Shown here one piece after another: positions 43,288 to 54,685 of a DNA stretch of 64,000 nucleotides; within the stretch, counting starts at the first letter, position 1; the number at the start of each line of letters is the position of its first letter. This stretch comes from Saccharopolyspora shandongensis (lineage in GTDB: Bacteria; Actinomycetota; Actinomycetes; Mycobacteriales; Pseudonocardiaceae), in assembly GCF_900106995.1 (NCBI RefSeq), contig NZ_FNOK01000056.1, positions 1 to 64,000 of the forward strand. The letters run 5' to 3'. The notes beneath the pieces are model-generated. The model saw only the letters and a list, made by a program, of their open reading frames with translations. It was not told the origin of the DNA and made no database searches. A program made the position numbers and the translations under genes.

Positions 43288-44826
43288 GTGGTGGGCGGTA
43301 TCGCGTTTCGGGAACTGTCACCGGTGTCCTTTTTGGAGCGAGCGGCGGCGGTGTTCGCCGATCGCCCGGCGGTCGTCGACGGAACGCGGCGCTACACCTA
43401 CGCGCAGTTCTGGGACCGGGCCCAACGGCTCGCGGGAATGCTTGCCGCGCAAGGAATTCGGCCGGGCGACCGCGTCGCGGTCCTGTCGCCCAACACGCAC
43501 GTGCTGCTGGAGGCGCACTACGGGGTGCCGCTGGCCGGTGCGGTGCTGGTCGCGCTGAACACCCGCCTGGCCGCGTCCGAGATCGGCTACATCCTGGAGC
43601 ACAGCGGCGCGCGGCTGGCCATTGTGGACTCCGAGTACCGGCAGGTGCTCGACGAATCCGGCGCGGACCTCGCGGTGATCGACTCCGATCGGTACGACGA
43701 GCTCCGCGACGCCGCCGAGCCGCACCGGGTCGAGGTCGCCGACGAGCGGTCGCTGCTGTCGATCAACTACACCAGCGGGACGACCGGCCGCCCGAAGGGC
43801 GTGATGTACCACCACCGCGGCGCCTACCTGCAGGCGCTGGCAATGGCCTACCACGCGCAGCTCGACACGTCCTCGCGCTACCTGTGGACGCTGCCGATGT
43901 TCCACACCAACGGCTGGTGCTTCCCGTGGGCGGTGACGGCGGCCGGGGGCGTGCACCACTGCCTGCGCAGGGCCGATGCCGCCGAGATCTGGCGCGCGAT
44001 CCGAGCCGACGGCGTCACGCACTTCTGCGCCGCGCCGACCGTGCTGGCGATGCTGGCCGACCATCCCGAGGCCGCGCTTCCGGCGCCCCGGCCGGTGCGG
44101 GTGTTCGCCGGCGGCGCCCCGCCGTGGCCCGGGCTGCTGGAGCGGATGACCGAGCTCGGCATCGACATCCGGCACCTCTACGGCCTGACCGAGACCTTCG
44201 GCCCGGCGGTGGTGTGCGAGTGGCAGCCGGAGTGGGAGGGGCTGGCCGGCGACGAACGGGCCCGGCTGGTCGCGCGGCAGGGCATCGCGAACGTGATCGC
44301 CGAGCCGCTGCGGGTGGTCGATGCCGAGGGGCGCGACGTGCCCGCCGACGGGCTGACGACCGGCGAGATCCTGTTGCGTGGCAACGATGTCATGCTCGGC
44401 TACTACCGCGACGAGGCGGCGACCGCCGCGGCCGCGCTGGACGGCTGGTTCCGCAGCGGCGACCTCGGCGTCCGGCACCCGGACGGCTACGTCGAGCTGC
44501 GCGACCGGATCAAGGACGTGATCATCTCCGGCGGCGAGAACATCACGTCGATCGAGGTGGAGAACGCGCTCACCGCGCACCCGGACGTCCTCGAAGCGGC
44601 CGTCGTCGGCGCCCCGGACCCGAAGTGGGGCGAAGTCCCCGTCGCCTACGTGACCCTGCGCGACGCGGCGACCGCCGCGGAGGCCGACCTGATCGACTTC
44701 GTCCGCGCCCGCATCGCCCGCTTCAAGGCGCCGAAGCGGATCGTCTTCGGCGACCTCCCCAAGACGTCCACCGGCAAGCTGCAGAAGAACGTCCTCCGCG
44801 ACCGGGCCAGGACGGGACGGCCGTGA
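43288..44826 (+). CDS. Acyl-CoA synthetase (AMP-forming)
   Basis: 512 residues from a GTG at 43288 (GGGAGGGGCGC upstream). ANL superfamily motifs: the P-loop NYTSGTTGRPKG, LPMFHTNGWCFPWAV, YGLTETFGPAVVCEW, the hinge region GWFRSGDLGVRHPDGYVELR, DRIKDVIISGGENI, and the final catalytic Lys in PKTSTGKLQKNVLR. It activates a carboxylic acid to its CoA ester via an acyl-adenylate; medium or aromatic acids are typical for this subgroup (FadD/AlkK-like). Monocistronic, ending at a terminator shared with recQ. Confidence 0.92.
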   Translation: MVGGIAFRELSPVSFLERAAAVFADRPAVVDGTRRYTYAQFWDRAQRLAGMLAAQGIRPGDRVAVLSPNTHVLLEAHYGVPLAGAVLVALNTRLAASEIGYILEHSGARLAIVDSEYRQVLDESGADLAVIDSDRYDELRDAAEPHRVEVADERSLLSINYTSGTTGRPKGVMYHHRGAYLQALAMAYHAQLDTSSRYLWTLPMFHTNGWCFPWAVTAAGGVHHCLRRADAAEIWRAIRADGVTHFCAAPTVLAMLADHPEAALPAPRPVRVFAGGAPPWPGLLERMTELGIDIRHLYGLTETFGPAVVCEWQPEWEGLAGDERARLVARQGIANVIAEPLRVVDAEGRDVPADGLTTGEILLRGNDVMLGYYRDEAATAAAALDGWFRSGDLGVRHPDGYVELRDRIKDVIISGGENITSIEVENALTAHPDVLEAAVVGAPDPKWGEVPVAYVTLRDAATAAEADLIDFVRARIARFKAPKRIVFGDLPKTSTGKLQKNVLRDRARTGRP

Positions 44827-44856
44827 CGGAGCGGGCGGTCGCGCCACCGGAGCAGC

Positions 44857-44885
44857 CCTGGGCTTCGCGGTCGGCGAAGCCCAGG
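44857..44885. terminator. Bidirectional terminator between acyl-CoA synthetase and recQ
   Basis: CCTGGGCTTCGC (44857-44868) pairs perfectly with 44874-44885 across a 5-nt loop, between two convergent genes 61 bp apart. The left edge of the hairpin is 30 bp after the synthetase stop and its right edge 2 bp from the recQ stop. Confidence 0.75.
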
Positions 44886-44887
44886 TC

Positions 44888-46768
<1,881 letters not shown>

Positions 46769-46784
46769 CTTAGATCCTGTCTCC

Positions 46785-46965
46785 GACTCGTTTTGCTGGG
46801 CGGTGCGGGTGGCGGAACCTCAGGCGTCTTCTCGCTGTGGGATCCCCGACCTCATGAATGACCAATTCACCACGTCGGGGCTGTCCTCGCGAGAAGACCC
46901 CTGAGAACCCGCGGCGGTGCAAGCGGCGTAGGTGGCCTAAGCGGCTGCGCCGCTTCAAGGACAAA
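46785..46965 (+). repeat. Structured intergenic element, copy B
   Basis: About 180 bp nearly identical in blocks to 27551-27757. Here the outer stem is perfect: GTCTTCTCGC (46826-46835) pairs with GCGAGAAGAC (46889-46898), extended outward by CTCAGG/CCTGAG; inside, CCCCGAC (46844-46850) pairs with GTCGGGG (46874-46880). The 3' hairpin AAGCGGC-TGC-GCCGCTT is at about 46939-46955. It separates the divergent recQ and monooxygenase genes. The rest of 46966-47166 holds only the promoter of the latter. Confidence 0.8.
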
Positions 46966-47166
46966 GCCGAGCCAGTTCTAGCAGCACCCACGACGGGGCC
47001 CGGGCCCCTGCGTTTCGACATGCGGCGGTGTGTCGGGCCGCCTGTGATGTGCGTCCCGTCGGAGCGGGCGGGTCTTCGGCGGGAACAATTCGCAGGGCAG
47101 AATCGTTCGTGGAAATAGTTGAATCTCGTACTAAATGATCGGGATCTGGCCAGCGAGGGAGTTCAC

Positions 47167-48273
47167 ATGCAGTTCGGGATCTTCTCGGTCGGTGACGTCA
47201 CCACCGACCCGACCAACGGCCGCACGCCCTCCGAGGCCGAGCGGATCAAGGCCATGGTGCGGATCGCGCTCAAGGCCGAGGAGGTCGGACTAGACGTCTT
47301 CGCCACCGGCGAACACCACAACCCGCCCTTCGTGCCGTCCTCACCGACGACGATGCTCGGCTATGTCGCGGCCCGGACCGAGCGGCTGATCCTGTCCACC
47401 TCGACCACGCTGATCACCACGAACGACCCGGTGAAGATCGCCGAGGACTTCGCGATGCTGCAGCACATCGCCGACGGCCGTGTCGACCTGATGATGGGCC
47501 GCGGCAACACCGGCCCGGTGTACCCGTGGTTCGGCCAGGACATCCGGCAAGGCATCCCGCTGGCCATCGAGAACTACCACCTGCTGCACCGGCTGTGGCG
47601 GGAGGACGTGGTCGACTGGGAGGGCAAGTTCCGCACGCCGTTGCAGTCGTTCACCTCGACCCCGCGGCCGCTGGACGACGTGCCGCCGTTCGTCTGGCAC
47701 GGCTCCATCCGCAGCCCGGAGATCGCCGAGCAGGCCGCCTACTACGGCGACGGCTTCTTCCACAACCACATCTTCTGGCCCAAGGAGCACACCCAGCGGA
47801 TGGTCGACCTGTACCGGCGGCGGTTCGAGCACTACGGGCACGGCTCGGCGGACCAGGCGATCGTCGGCCTCGGTGGGCAGGTGTTCATGCGCAAGAACTC
47901 CCAGGACGCGGTGCGCGAGTTCCGGCCGTACTTCGACCACGCGCCGGTGTACGGCGGCGGGCCGACGCTGGAGGAGTTCACCGAGCAGACGCCGCTGACG
48001 GTCGGCAGCCCGCAGGAGGTCATCGACCGGACGCTGGGCTTCCGCGACTACATCGGCGACTACCAGCGCCAGCTGTTCCTGATGGACCACGCGGGGCTGC
48101 CGCTGAAGACCGTCCTGGAGCAGCTCGACCTGCTCGGCGAGGAGGTCGTCCCGGTGCTGCGCAAGGAGTTCGAGTCGATGCGGCCCGCGCACGTGCCGGA
48201 CGCCCCGACGCACGCGTCGCTGCTGGCCGCGAAGGAAGCGAAGGAAGCGCAAAAGGCGGAGGTGGCGAAGTGA
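47167..48273 (+). CDS. LLM-class flavin-dependent monooxygenase
   Basis: 368 residues from the ATG at 47167 (GCGAGGGAG upstream). Luciferase-like TIM barrel: ALKAEEVGLDVFATGEHHNP, ILSTSTTLITTNDPVKIAED, HIADGRVDLMMGRGNTGPVY and PPFVWHGSIRSPEIAEQAA. It uses reduced flavin and O2; the substrate is unknown. The stop overlaps the start of an FMN reductase gene by 4 bp, so the pair is a two-component monooxygenase. The C-terminal tail is a low-complexity Ala/Lys/Glu helix (AAKEAKEAQKAEVAK). Confidence 0.92.
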   Translation: MQFGIFSVGDVTTDPTNGRTPSEAERIKAMVRIALKAEEVGLDVFATGEHHNPPFVPSSPTTMLGYVAARTERLILSTSTTLITTNDPVKIAEDFAMLQHIADGRVDLMMGRGNTGPVYPWFGQDIRQGIPLAIENYHLLHRLWREDVVDWEGKFRTPLQSFTSTPRPLDDVPPFVWHGSIRSPEIAEQAAYYGDGFFHNHIFWPKEHTQRMVDLYRRRFEHYGHGSADQAIVGLGGQVFMRKNSQDAVREFRPYFDHAPVYGGGPTLEEFTEQTPLTVGSPQEVIDRTLGFRDYIGDYQRQLFLMDHAGLPLKTVLEQLDLLGEEVVPVLRKEFESMRPAHVPDAPTHASLLAAKEAKEAQKAEVAK

Positions 48274-48881
48274 CCGAGCGGAACCTGGTCGTGATCTCGG
48301 CGGGCCTGAGCCAGCCGTCGTCGACCCGGCTGCTGGCCGACCAGCTCGCCGCGGCGACCGGCCGCGCGTTGGCGCAGTCGCCGAACATCGAGGTGGTCGA
48401 GCTGCGCGACCACGCCAAGGAGGTGGCGAACAACCTGGTCACCGGCTTCCCAGGCGCGGAGCTGCGGAAGGTGCTCGACCGGGTGGCCGCGGCCGACGGC
48501 CTGATCGCGGTGACGCCGATCTTCCAGGCGTCCTACAGCGGGCTGTTCAAGTCGTTCTTCGACGTGGTGGAGACCGATTCGCTGGTCGGCAAGCCGGTGC
48601 TGATCGGTGCCACCGGCGGATCGTCGCGCCACTCGCTGGCGTTGGAACACGCGATGCGCCCGATGTTCAGCTACCTGCGGGCGGTAGTGGTGCCGACCGC
48701 GGTGTACGCGGCGTCAGAGGACTGGGGTTCGGCGGGCGACGGCGCGGCGCTGGCCGACCGCGTCGACCGCGCGGCGGGCGAGTTCGCGGCCCTCGTCGAC
48801 CACCGTCCGGCACCAGCCCGCGCCGACGCGTTCGAAGAACCGGTCCCCTTCGAACAACTCCTGTCCCAGAACCGGAACTGA
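48270..48881 (+). CDS. NAD(P)H-dependent FMN reductase
   Basis: 203 residues from a GTG at 48270 (GGCGGAGG upstream). Flavodoxin-like fold: VVISAGLSQPSSTRLLADQL, the FMN loop TPIFQASYSGLFKSFFDVVE, VLIGATGGSSRHSLALEHAM and a Pro-rich tail. It belongs to the CE1759/SsuE-like group that reduces FMN for a partner monooxygenase, here the LLM enzyme with which it is translationally coupled. Confidence 0.92.
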   Translation: MTERNLVVISAGLSQPSSTRLLADQLAAATGRALAQSPNIEVVELRDHAKEVANNLVTGFPGAELRKVLDRVAAADGLIAVTPIFQASYSGLFKSFFDVVETDSLVGKPVLIGATGGSSRHSLALEHAMRPMFSYLRAVVVPTAVYAASEDWGSAGDGAALADRVDRAAGEFAALVDHRPAPARADAFEEPVPFEQLLSQNRN

Positions 48882-48895
48882 CCTTTCCGAGTGGT

Positions 48896-48929
48896 AGGGC
48901 ACCCCGACCGGCAGAACGGTCGGGGCCCT
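48896..48929 (+). terminator. Terminator after the FMN reductase gene
   Basis: AGGGC-A-CCCCGACCG pairs with CGGTCGGGGCCCT around a 6-nt loop, 15 bp after the reductase stop. A long GC-rich stem without U-tract, as usual in actinobacteria. Confidence 0.75.
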
Positions 48930-49109
48930 CACTGTCCCGGATGCCGGTGAGGTGAGAACTAGCCGGAGAGGTCGTCGGATCGGCCCGCGGCGAGGCGGGA
49001 CCACTGCGCCGTGGGCCGACTCGCCGGGCGGCCGAAACTCATCGCGCCCACATGTACGGCTGAACGACGTGAAGCGCTTCCGCTTGCGCCGCCGGATAGC
49101 GTGGCGGGT

Positions 49110-50486
49110 ATGAGCGAGCGGATTCCCCGGGACGATCCGGCCGGTTCGGTCGATGTCATCGCACGGTTGCGCGACGAGGGCGTCGAGCTGGTCGAGATGT
49201 CCTTTGTGGACAACGCTGGGATCGTTCGGGTGAAAACGGTTCCATTGGAGCGGTTGCCGGCCGCGGCTCGGTTCGGCGTCGGGGCCTCGCCGTGCTTCGA
49301 GACGTTCACCTTCGACGACGTGATGGTGCCGGGCCGCTACCTCGGCGGGCCGGACGGCGACCTGCGGCTGGTGCCCGACCTCGGCCGGTTGGTGCGCCTG
49401 GCGGCGCTGCCGGGCTGGGCGTGGGCGCCCGCCGACAAGTTCGGCCAGGACGGGCAGCGGTTCGTCGCCTGCCAGCGCGCGTTCGCCGCGCGCCAGGCGC
49501 AGGCCGCCGCCGACGCGGGGCTGACCGTCCTCGCCGCCTTCGAACACGAATGGGCGCTGGGAGAGCCCGGTACCGACGAGTTCGTCCCGGCGTTCACCGG
49601 CCCCGCCTACGGCCAGGTGCGCCTGGAGGCGACGGCGGACTACGCGCTCGAACTCGTCTCCGCGCTGCGCGAGCAGGGGCTCGAAGTGCAGCAGTTCCAC
49701 CCCGAATACGCGCTCGGGCAGGTCGAACTGTCGGTGGCCGCGAAGGATCCGCTCGGCGCGGCCGACGACGCCCTGCTGGTGCGGCACACCGTGCGCGCGG
49801 TCTCGCGCCGCCGCGGCTGCCGGGCCAGCTTCGCGCCCTGCCTCGTGCCCGGCGGCGCGGGCTCGGGTGGGCACCTGCACCTGTCCGTGCACGACTCTGG
49901 CGGAAACCTGTTCGCGGACGGCCCGGGACGCTACGGCTTGCAGCCTCCCGGCGAGGCTTTCCTGGCCGGTGTGTTGCGAGAACTTCCCGCGCTGCAAGCG
50001 ATCGGCGGCGGCAACCCGGCGAGCTTCCTGCGGCTGGAGCCGTCCCGGTGGGCCGGGGTGTGGCAGGTGTGGGGCCGGGAAGCGCGGGAGGCCGCGATGC
50101 GGCTGATCACCGGCACGACGGGCACCGAGCGGTGGGCCGCCAACGCCGAGGTGAAGTGCTTCGACGCCACCGCGAACCCGTACCTGGCGGTCGGCGCGGT
50201 GCTGGCGGCGGGCCTCGCGGGCGTGCGCGAGGAGCTGCGGCTGCCCGCGGAGATCACCGGCGACCCGGCGGCGCTGACCGACGACGAGCGCGCGGCGGCG
50301 GGAATCCGCCGACTGCCCACGAACGCGGATGAGGCGGCTGATGCGCTGGAGGCATCCGAGGTGCTGGCCGACGCCCTGGGCAAGGAACTGCACGACGCGA
50401 TGCTCACGGTTCGCAGGGCCGAAGCGCAGCGATGCGCGGACGCCACGCCTGAGCAGCTCGCCGCCCGAACCCGCTGGTGCTGGTGA
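49110..50486 (+). CDS. Glutamine synthetase-like gamma-glutamyl ligase
   Basis: 458 residues from the ATG at 49110. The N-terminal beta-grasp region reads VELVEMSFVDNAGIVRVKTV; the catalytic domain has AAFEHEWALG, QQFHPEYALGQVELSVA, GGHLHLSVHDSGGNLFADG and NAEVKCFDATANPYLAVGAV. The adenylylation loop of GlnA is missing and lengths match the GlnA3/GlnA4-type enzymes that glutamylate polyamines, ethanolamine or similar amines rather than ammonia. Which amine is used is unknown. Monocistronic. Confidence 0.88.
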   Translation: MSERIPRDDPAGSVDVIARLRDEGVELVEMSFVDNAGIVRVKTVPLERLPAAARFGVGASPCFETFTFDDVMVPGRYLGGPDGDLRLVPDLGRLVRLAALPGWAWAPADKFGQDGQRFVACQRAFAARQAQAAADAGLTVLAAFEHEWALGEPGTDEFVPAFTGPAYGQVRLEATADYALELVSALREQGLEVQQFHPEYALGQVELSVAAKDPLGAADDALLVRHTVRAVSRRRGCRASFAPCLVPGGAGSGGHLHLSVHDSGGNLFADGPGRYGLQPPGEAFLAGVLRELPALQAIGGGNPASFLRLEPSRWAGVWQVWGREAREAAMRLITGTTGTERWAANAEVKCFDATANPYLAVGAVLAAGLAGVREELRLPAEITGDPAALTDDERAAAGIRRLPTNADEAADALEASEVLADALGKELHDAMLTVRRAEAQRCADATPEQLAARTRWCW

Positions 50487-50556
50487 CCGCCACCGGCAGG
50501 TGGGGTGTGTGCGTTCTGCGAGGGAGTTGTGAGCGCGGCGGGCCAGAGTTGGCCAC

Positions 50557-51408
50557 ATGAAGATCGTCAACACTCATCAGGCGGAAGCCTGGAACGGCTA
50601 CGAAGGCACGCACTGGGCGGAGAACCAGGAGCGGTACGAAGTGATGGTCGGCGGGCGCGGCGGCCGCAACGACGTTTCGCTGTTCGAGGCGGCGGGCATC
50701 GAGCGCGACCACCACGTGCTCGACATCGGGTGCGGCAACGGGCAGACGACCAGGACCGCCGCGCGCAAGGCGACCGGCGGGCACGTCCTCGGCATCGACC
50801 TGTCCGGGCCGATGCTCGAACGCGCCCGGCGCACGGCCGTGGCCGAAGGCATCGACAACGTGTCGTTCGAGCAGGGCGACGCGCAGGTCCACGACCTTCC
50901 CGCCGCCCGGTTCGACGTGGCCATCAGCCGCGGCGGGATCATGTACTTCGCCGATCCGATGGCCGCGTTCGCCAACATCGGCGCGGCCCTGAAGCCGGGC
51001 GGTCGGCTGGTCTTCGGGTGCGGCCGGGACGCCTCCGACGCCGACTTCGGCGCGGTGTGGGCGGCGATCGGCGCGCACGTCGCCCTGCCCGATCCGGCCG
51101 AGGACACCGCGCCCGGCCCGGCCACGTTCACCGATCCCGGACGCATCCGCGAGATCTTGACCGGTGCCGGCTTCGAGGGCGTCGTCCTCCGGGAAGTCGA
51201 GTCCGAGATGGTGCTGGGCGAGAACGCGGCCGACGCCGTCGGGTTCATCTTCGGCTGGGGCCCGACCCGGTTCTGGATGTCCGAAGCCGACTCCGCGTCC
51301 GTCGGCCGGGCGCGCGAGGAGGCCACGGCCGCGCTGCGGACCCTGGAGCGAGGTGGCTTCGTCGTGGTGAAGACCTCCGGTTGGTTGGTCACGGCCACCT
51401 GGCGCTGA
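50557..51408 (+). CDS. SAM-dependent methyltransferase, copy 1 of a three-member family
   Basis: 283 residues. The N-terminus NTHQAEAWNGYEGTHWAE is shared with the two genes at 61179 and 62027. SAM motif I is HVLDIGCGNGQTTRTAAR, motif II GIDLSGPMLERARRTA, then SFEQGDAQVHDLPAARFDVA, ISRGGIMYFADPMAAFAN and LKPGGRLVFG. UbiE-like fold; the acceptor is unknown. It stands alone and does not share the operator found near the other two copies. Confidence 0.88.
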   Translation: MKIVNTHQAEAWNGYEGTHWAENQERYEVMVGGRGGRNDVSLFEAAGIERDHHVLDIGCGNGQTTRTAARKATGGHVLGIDLSGPMLERARRTAVAEGIDNVSFEQGDAQVHDLPAARFDVAISRGGIMYFADPMAAFANIGAALKPGGRLVFGCGRDASDADFGAVWAAIGAHVALPDPAEDTAPGPATFTDPGRIREILTGAGFEGVVLREVESEMVLGENAADAVGFIFGWGPTRFWMSEADSASVGRAREEATAALRTLERGGFVVVKTSGWLVTATWR

Positions 51409-51521
51409 TGAGCGCGTAGAACCTATCGCTGCCGACGATCTCATGTGGAGGGTCCTCGGCCACGTCGCCCGGCATGGCGCGCAAGTATGCTCGCTGTGCC
51501 GGGTGAGCAGGGGAGGCGGCG

Positions 51522-52715
51522 ATGGCTGACGTGACGAATCCACCTGCCCGCAACACGCGGCCGCGCAACCGCCGGGCGCTGATCACCGCCGCCGCCGCGG
51601 ACCTGTTCTACCGGCTCGGCTACGCCCGGGTCGGGATGAGCGACATCGCCGAGGCGGTCGGGGTCGGCTCGTCGGCGCTGTACCGGCACTTCGCGGGCAA
51701 GCAGCAGCTGCTGACCCGGGTCGTGCTCGACGAGCTCCAGCCGTTCAACGCGATCGCCGCGCAGGTGGCCGACCGGGACCTGGACGACGTGGTCGCGCAG
51801 CTCGCCGCCGCCGCGCTGGACCACCGCCAGCTCGGCGTGCTCTGGCAGCGCGAAGCCCGGCACCTGCCCGCGGAACAGCGCGATGCGCTGCGCGAGGAGC
51901 TGCGCGGTGTGGCCACCGGGCTCGCCGAGGTGGCGCGTGCCTTCCGGCCCGAGCTGACCGGCGAGGACGCCCGGTTCCGCGCCTGGTGCATGTTCAGCGT
52001 CCTGACCAGCCCGTCCTACCACCAGGTGGACCTGTCGCGGCGCCAGTTCGAGCAGCTGCTGCGGGCCATGGTGGTCGTCATAGGGAGCCAGCCGCCGCAG
52101 CGGTTCGCCGATCGCCACGAGCCCGACGCCGACCAGCGGGCCGCGCTGTTCGCTGGACGCGCTTCCCGGCGGCGGCTGCTGCTGGCGGCGGCGATGCGGC
52201 TGTTCTCCGACGCTGGCTACACCGAGGTGACCACCGAGGACGTCGGCGCGGCGGCCGGCATCGCCGGCCCCAGCCTGTACAACTACTTCGCCAGCAAGCA
52301 GGAGCTGCTCGGCGCCGTGATCACCCGCGGCAACGCGTGGCTGGAGGTCGAGCTCGAACGGACTCTGGCCAGCACGCCGGCCGCCGACGACGCGCTGCGC
52401 GAGCTGCTGGGCTCCTACATCGGCTTCGCCTTCGACCACGGCCGGTTCATCGACATCCTGGTCAGCGAGGTCAACCACCTGCCGGACGCGGAGCGGCACC
52501 GGGCGCGGCAGACCCAGCACGCCTACGTGGCCGAGTGGGTCGGGCTGCTGTGCGAGGCGCGGCCGGGGCTCGACCCGGTGCGCGCCCGGATCCTGGTGCA
52601 GGCGGCGTTGACGGTCGCCAACGACATGGTGCGCACCGGCTCGGTTCGCGACGTCGAGGCGCTGTCGCGGATCGGCTCGGCGCTGATGCTGGGCACTCCC
52701 GTGGAGACCGTGTGA
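51522..52715 (+). CDS. Tandem TetR regulator (two TetR units in one chain)
   Basis: 397 residues made of two complete TetR units. Unit 1 (about 15-205): RRALITAAAADLFYRLGYAR, VGMSDIAEAVGVGSSALYRH. Unit 2 (about 212-397): RRRLLLAAAMRLFSDAGYTE, VTTEDVGAAAGIAGPSLYNY. Each has its own helix-turn-helix and helical domain, so one chain may act as a covalent dimer. Fused double TetR proteins occur in actinobacteria, often linked to lipid metabolism. The targets are unknown; the accD-accE-accA cluster starts 300 bp downstream. Confidence 0.9.
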   Translation: MADVTNPPARNTRPRNRRALITAAAADLFYRLGYARVGMSDIAEAVGVGSSALYRHFAGKQQLLTRVVLDELQPFNAIAAQVADRDLDDVVAQLAAAALDHRQLGVLWQREARHLPAEQRDALREELRGVATGLAEVARAFRPELTGEDARFRAWCMFSVLTSPSYHQVDLSRRQFEQLLRAMVVVIGSQPPQRFADRHEPDADQRAALFAGRASRRRLLLAAAMRLFSDAGYTEVTTEDVGAAAGIAGPSLYNYFASKQELLGAVITRGNAWLEVELERTLASTPAADDALRELLGSYIGFAFDHGRFIDILVSEVNHLPDAERHRARQTQHAYVAEWVGLLCEARPGLDPVRARILVQAALTVANDMVRTGSVRDVEALSRIGSALMLGTPVETV

Positions 52716-53016
52716 CAGGCCACAAGCAGACTGTGGATGACTACTACTAGATATTCACTTAAGCGTCATCCCCGCAGGAGAATGCTCGATTGCCTACCTT
52801 GGGTGAACTAGGGGCAGCTCACTTCGAAATTGACTTCGGTCGCCGCCCCGGATTAGGCTCCGCGATGACCAGGTCTGCTGGCACGAACGCCGCGCCCGGA
52901 ATCAGAGTGACGAACCGGCTGCACGCGCCGAGGTGTGTCACCAGCTCCGGGCCTGGAACGCCGCTGGTGGGCGGCAGACACTGGAGCCGAGCAGGTAACG
53001 AGGACAGGTTGGTTGC
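52716..53016 (+). promoter_or_regulatory. Upstream region of the acyl-CoA carboxylase cluster
   Basis: 300 bp without a gene; comparatively AT-rich at 52725-52775 (ACTACTACTAGATATTCACT), where a promoter is likely. A short open frame is present but has no RBS or family resemblance. No clear operator or terminator was identified. Confidence 0.45.
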
Positions 53017-54657
53017 ATGAGCAGCGCGACGGAGCCGGTCGGTCAGCCGCCGGTGGACGTGCCGGACATCCACACGACCGCCGGCAAGCTGGCGGATCTG
53101 TACCGGCGGAATGACGAGGCGGTGCACGCCGGCTCGGCGCGCGCGGTGGCCAAGCAGCACGCGAAGGGCAAGAACACCGCCCGCGAGCGCATCGACATGC
53201 TGCTGGACCCGGGTTCGTTCGTGGAGCTCGACGAGCACGCGCGGCACCGCTCCACGAACTTCGGCATGGACGCGAACCGCCCCTACGGCGACGGCGTGGT
53301 GACCGGCTACGGCACCGTCGACGGCCGCAAGGTGTGCGTGTTCTCGCAGGACTTCACCGTCTTCGGCGGGTCGCTGGGCGAGGTGTTCGGCGAGAAGATC
53401 GTCAAGGTCATGGACCTGGCGCTGAAGACCGGCTGCCCGCTGATCGGCATCAACGACTCCGGCGGCGCGCGCATCCAGGAGGGTGTGGCGGCGCTCGGCC
53501 TGTACGCCGAGATCTTCAAGCGCAACACCCACGCCTCCGGCGTGATCCCGCAGATCTCGCTGATCATGGGCCCGTGCGCGGGCGGCGCGGTGTACTCGCC
53601 GGCGATCACCGACTTCACCGTGATGGTCGACCAGACCTCGCACATGTTCATCACCGGCCCCGACGTCATCAAGACGGTCACCGGCGAGGACGTGACCTTC
53701 GAGGAGCTCGGCGGCGCGCGCACCCACAACTCGCGCTCCGGCAACGCGCACTACCTGGCCACCGACGAGGCGGACGCCATCGCCTACGTCAAGGAGCTGC
53801 TGTCGTACCTGCCCAGCAACAACCTGGCCGAGGCGCCGGTGTTCGACGGCCCCGATACAGGAGCCGGGTCGATCGCCGAATCGATCACCGACGCCGACCG
53901 CGAGCTGGACGTGCTGGTCCCGGACTCGCCGAACCAGCCCTACGACATGCTCGAGGTCATCTCCCGCGTCGTCGATGACGAGGAGTTCCTGGAGGTCGGG
54001 GCGCTGTTCGCGCCGAACATCATCACCGGCTACGGGCGCATCGAGGGCCGCCCGGTGGGCGTGGTCGCCAACCAGCCCACCCAGTTCGCCGGCACCCTGG
54101 ACATCGACGCCAGCGAGAAGGCCGCGCGGTTCGTCCGCACCTGCGACGCCTTCAACATCCCGGTGCTGACCTTCGTGGACGTCCCGGGCTTCCTGCCGGG
54201 CACCGACCAGGAGTGGAACGGCATCATCCGGCGCGGCGCGAAGCTGCTGTACGCCTACGCCGAGGCCACCGTCCCGCTGGTCACCGTGATCACCCGCAAG
54301 GCCTACGGCGGCGCCTACGACGTGATGGGCTCCAAGCACCTGGGCGCGGACGTCAACCTGGCGTGGCCGACCGCGCAGATCGCGGTCATGGGCGCGCAGG
54401 GCGCGGTGAACATCCTCTACCGGCGGCAGCTCGCCGAAGCGGCCGAGAACGGCGAGGACGTCGAGGCCACGCGGGCACAGCTGCAGCAGGAGTACGAGGA
54501 CACCCTCTGCAACCCGTACGTGGCCGCCGAACGCGGCTACGTCGACTCGGTGATCCCGCCGTCCTTCACCCGCGGGTACGTGGCGCGGTCGCTGCGGATG
54601 CTGCAGGACAAGCGCGCCAGCCTGCCCGCGAAGAAGCACGGCAACATCCCGCTGTGA
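53017..54657 (+). CDS. accD: Acyl-CoA (propionyl/acetyl-CoA) carboxylase beta subunit
   Basis: 546 residues. Carboxyltransferase with the crotonase fold: KNTARERIDMLLDPGSFVEL, the biotin/oxyanion loops SGGARIQEGVAALGLYAEIF and MGPCAGGAVYSPAITDFTVM, and in the C-terminal half VDVPGFLPGTDQEWNGIIRR, RKAYGGAYDVMGSKHLGADV and AVMGAQGAVNILYRR. It transfers the carboxyl group from biotin to acyl-CoA, giving methylmalonyl- or malonyl-CoA. Followed by accE and accA; the whole unit is the AccA3/AccD5/AccE5-type complex of actinobacteria. Confidence 0.95.
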   Translation: MSSATEPVGQPPVDVPDIHTTAGKLADLYRRNDEAVHAGSARAVAKQHAKGKNTARERIDMLLDPGSFVELDEHARHRSTNFGMDANRPYGDGVVTGYGTVDGRKVCVFSQDFTVFGGSLGEVFGEKIVKVMDLALKTGCPLIGINDSGGARIQEGVAALGLYAEIFKRNTHASGVIPQISLIMGPCAGGAVYSPAITDFTVMVDQTSHMFITGPDVIKTVTGEDVTFEELGGARTHNSRSGNAHYLATDEADAIAYVKELLSYLPSNNLAEAPVFDGPDTGAGSIAESITDADRELDVLVPDSPNQPYDMLEVISRVVDDEEFLEVGALFAPNIITGYGRIEGRPVGVVANQPTQFAGTLDIDASEKAARFVRTCDAFNIPVLTFVDVPGFLPGTDQEWNGIIRRGAKLLYAYAEATVPLVTVITRKAYGGAYDVMGSKHLGADVNLAWPTAQIAVMGAQGAVNILYRRQLAEAAENGEDVEATRAQLQQEYEDTLCNPYVAAERGYVDSVIPPSFTRGYVARSLRMLQDKRASLPAKKHGNIPL

Positions 54658-54685
54658 CTTCGTCCCACCCGCGAGGAGGTGCCCG

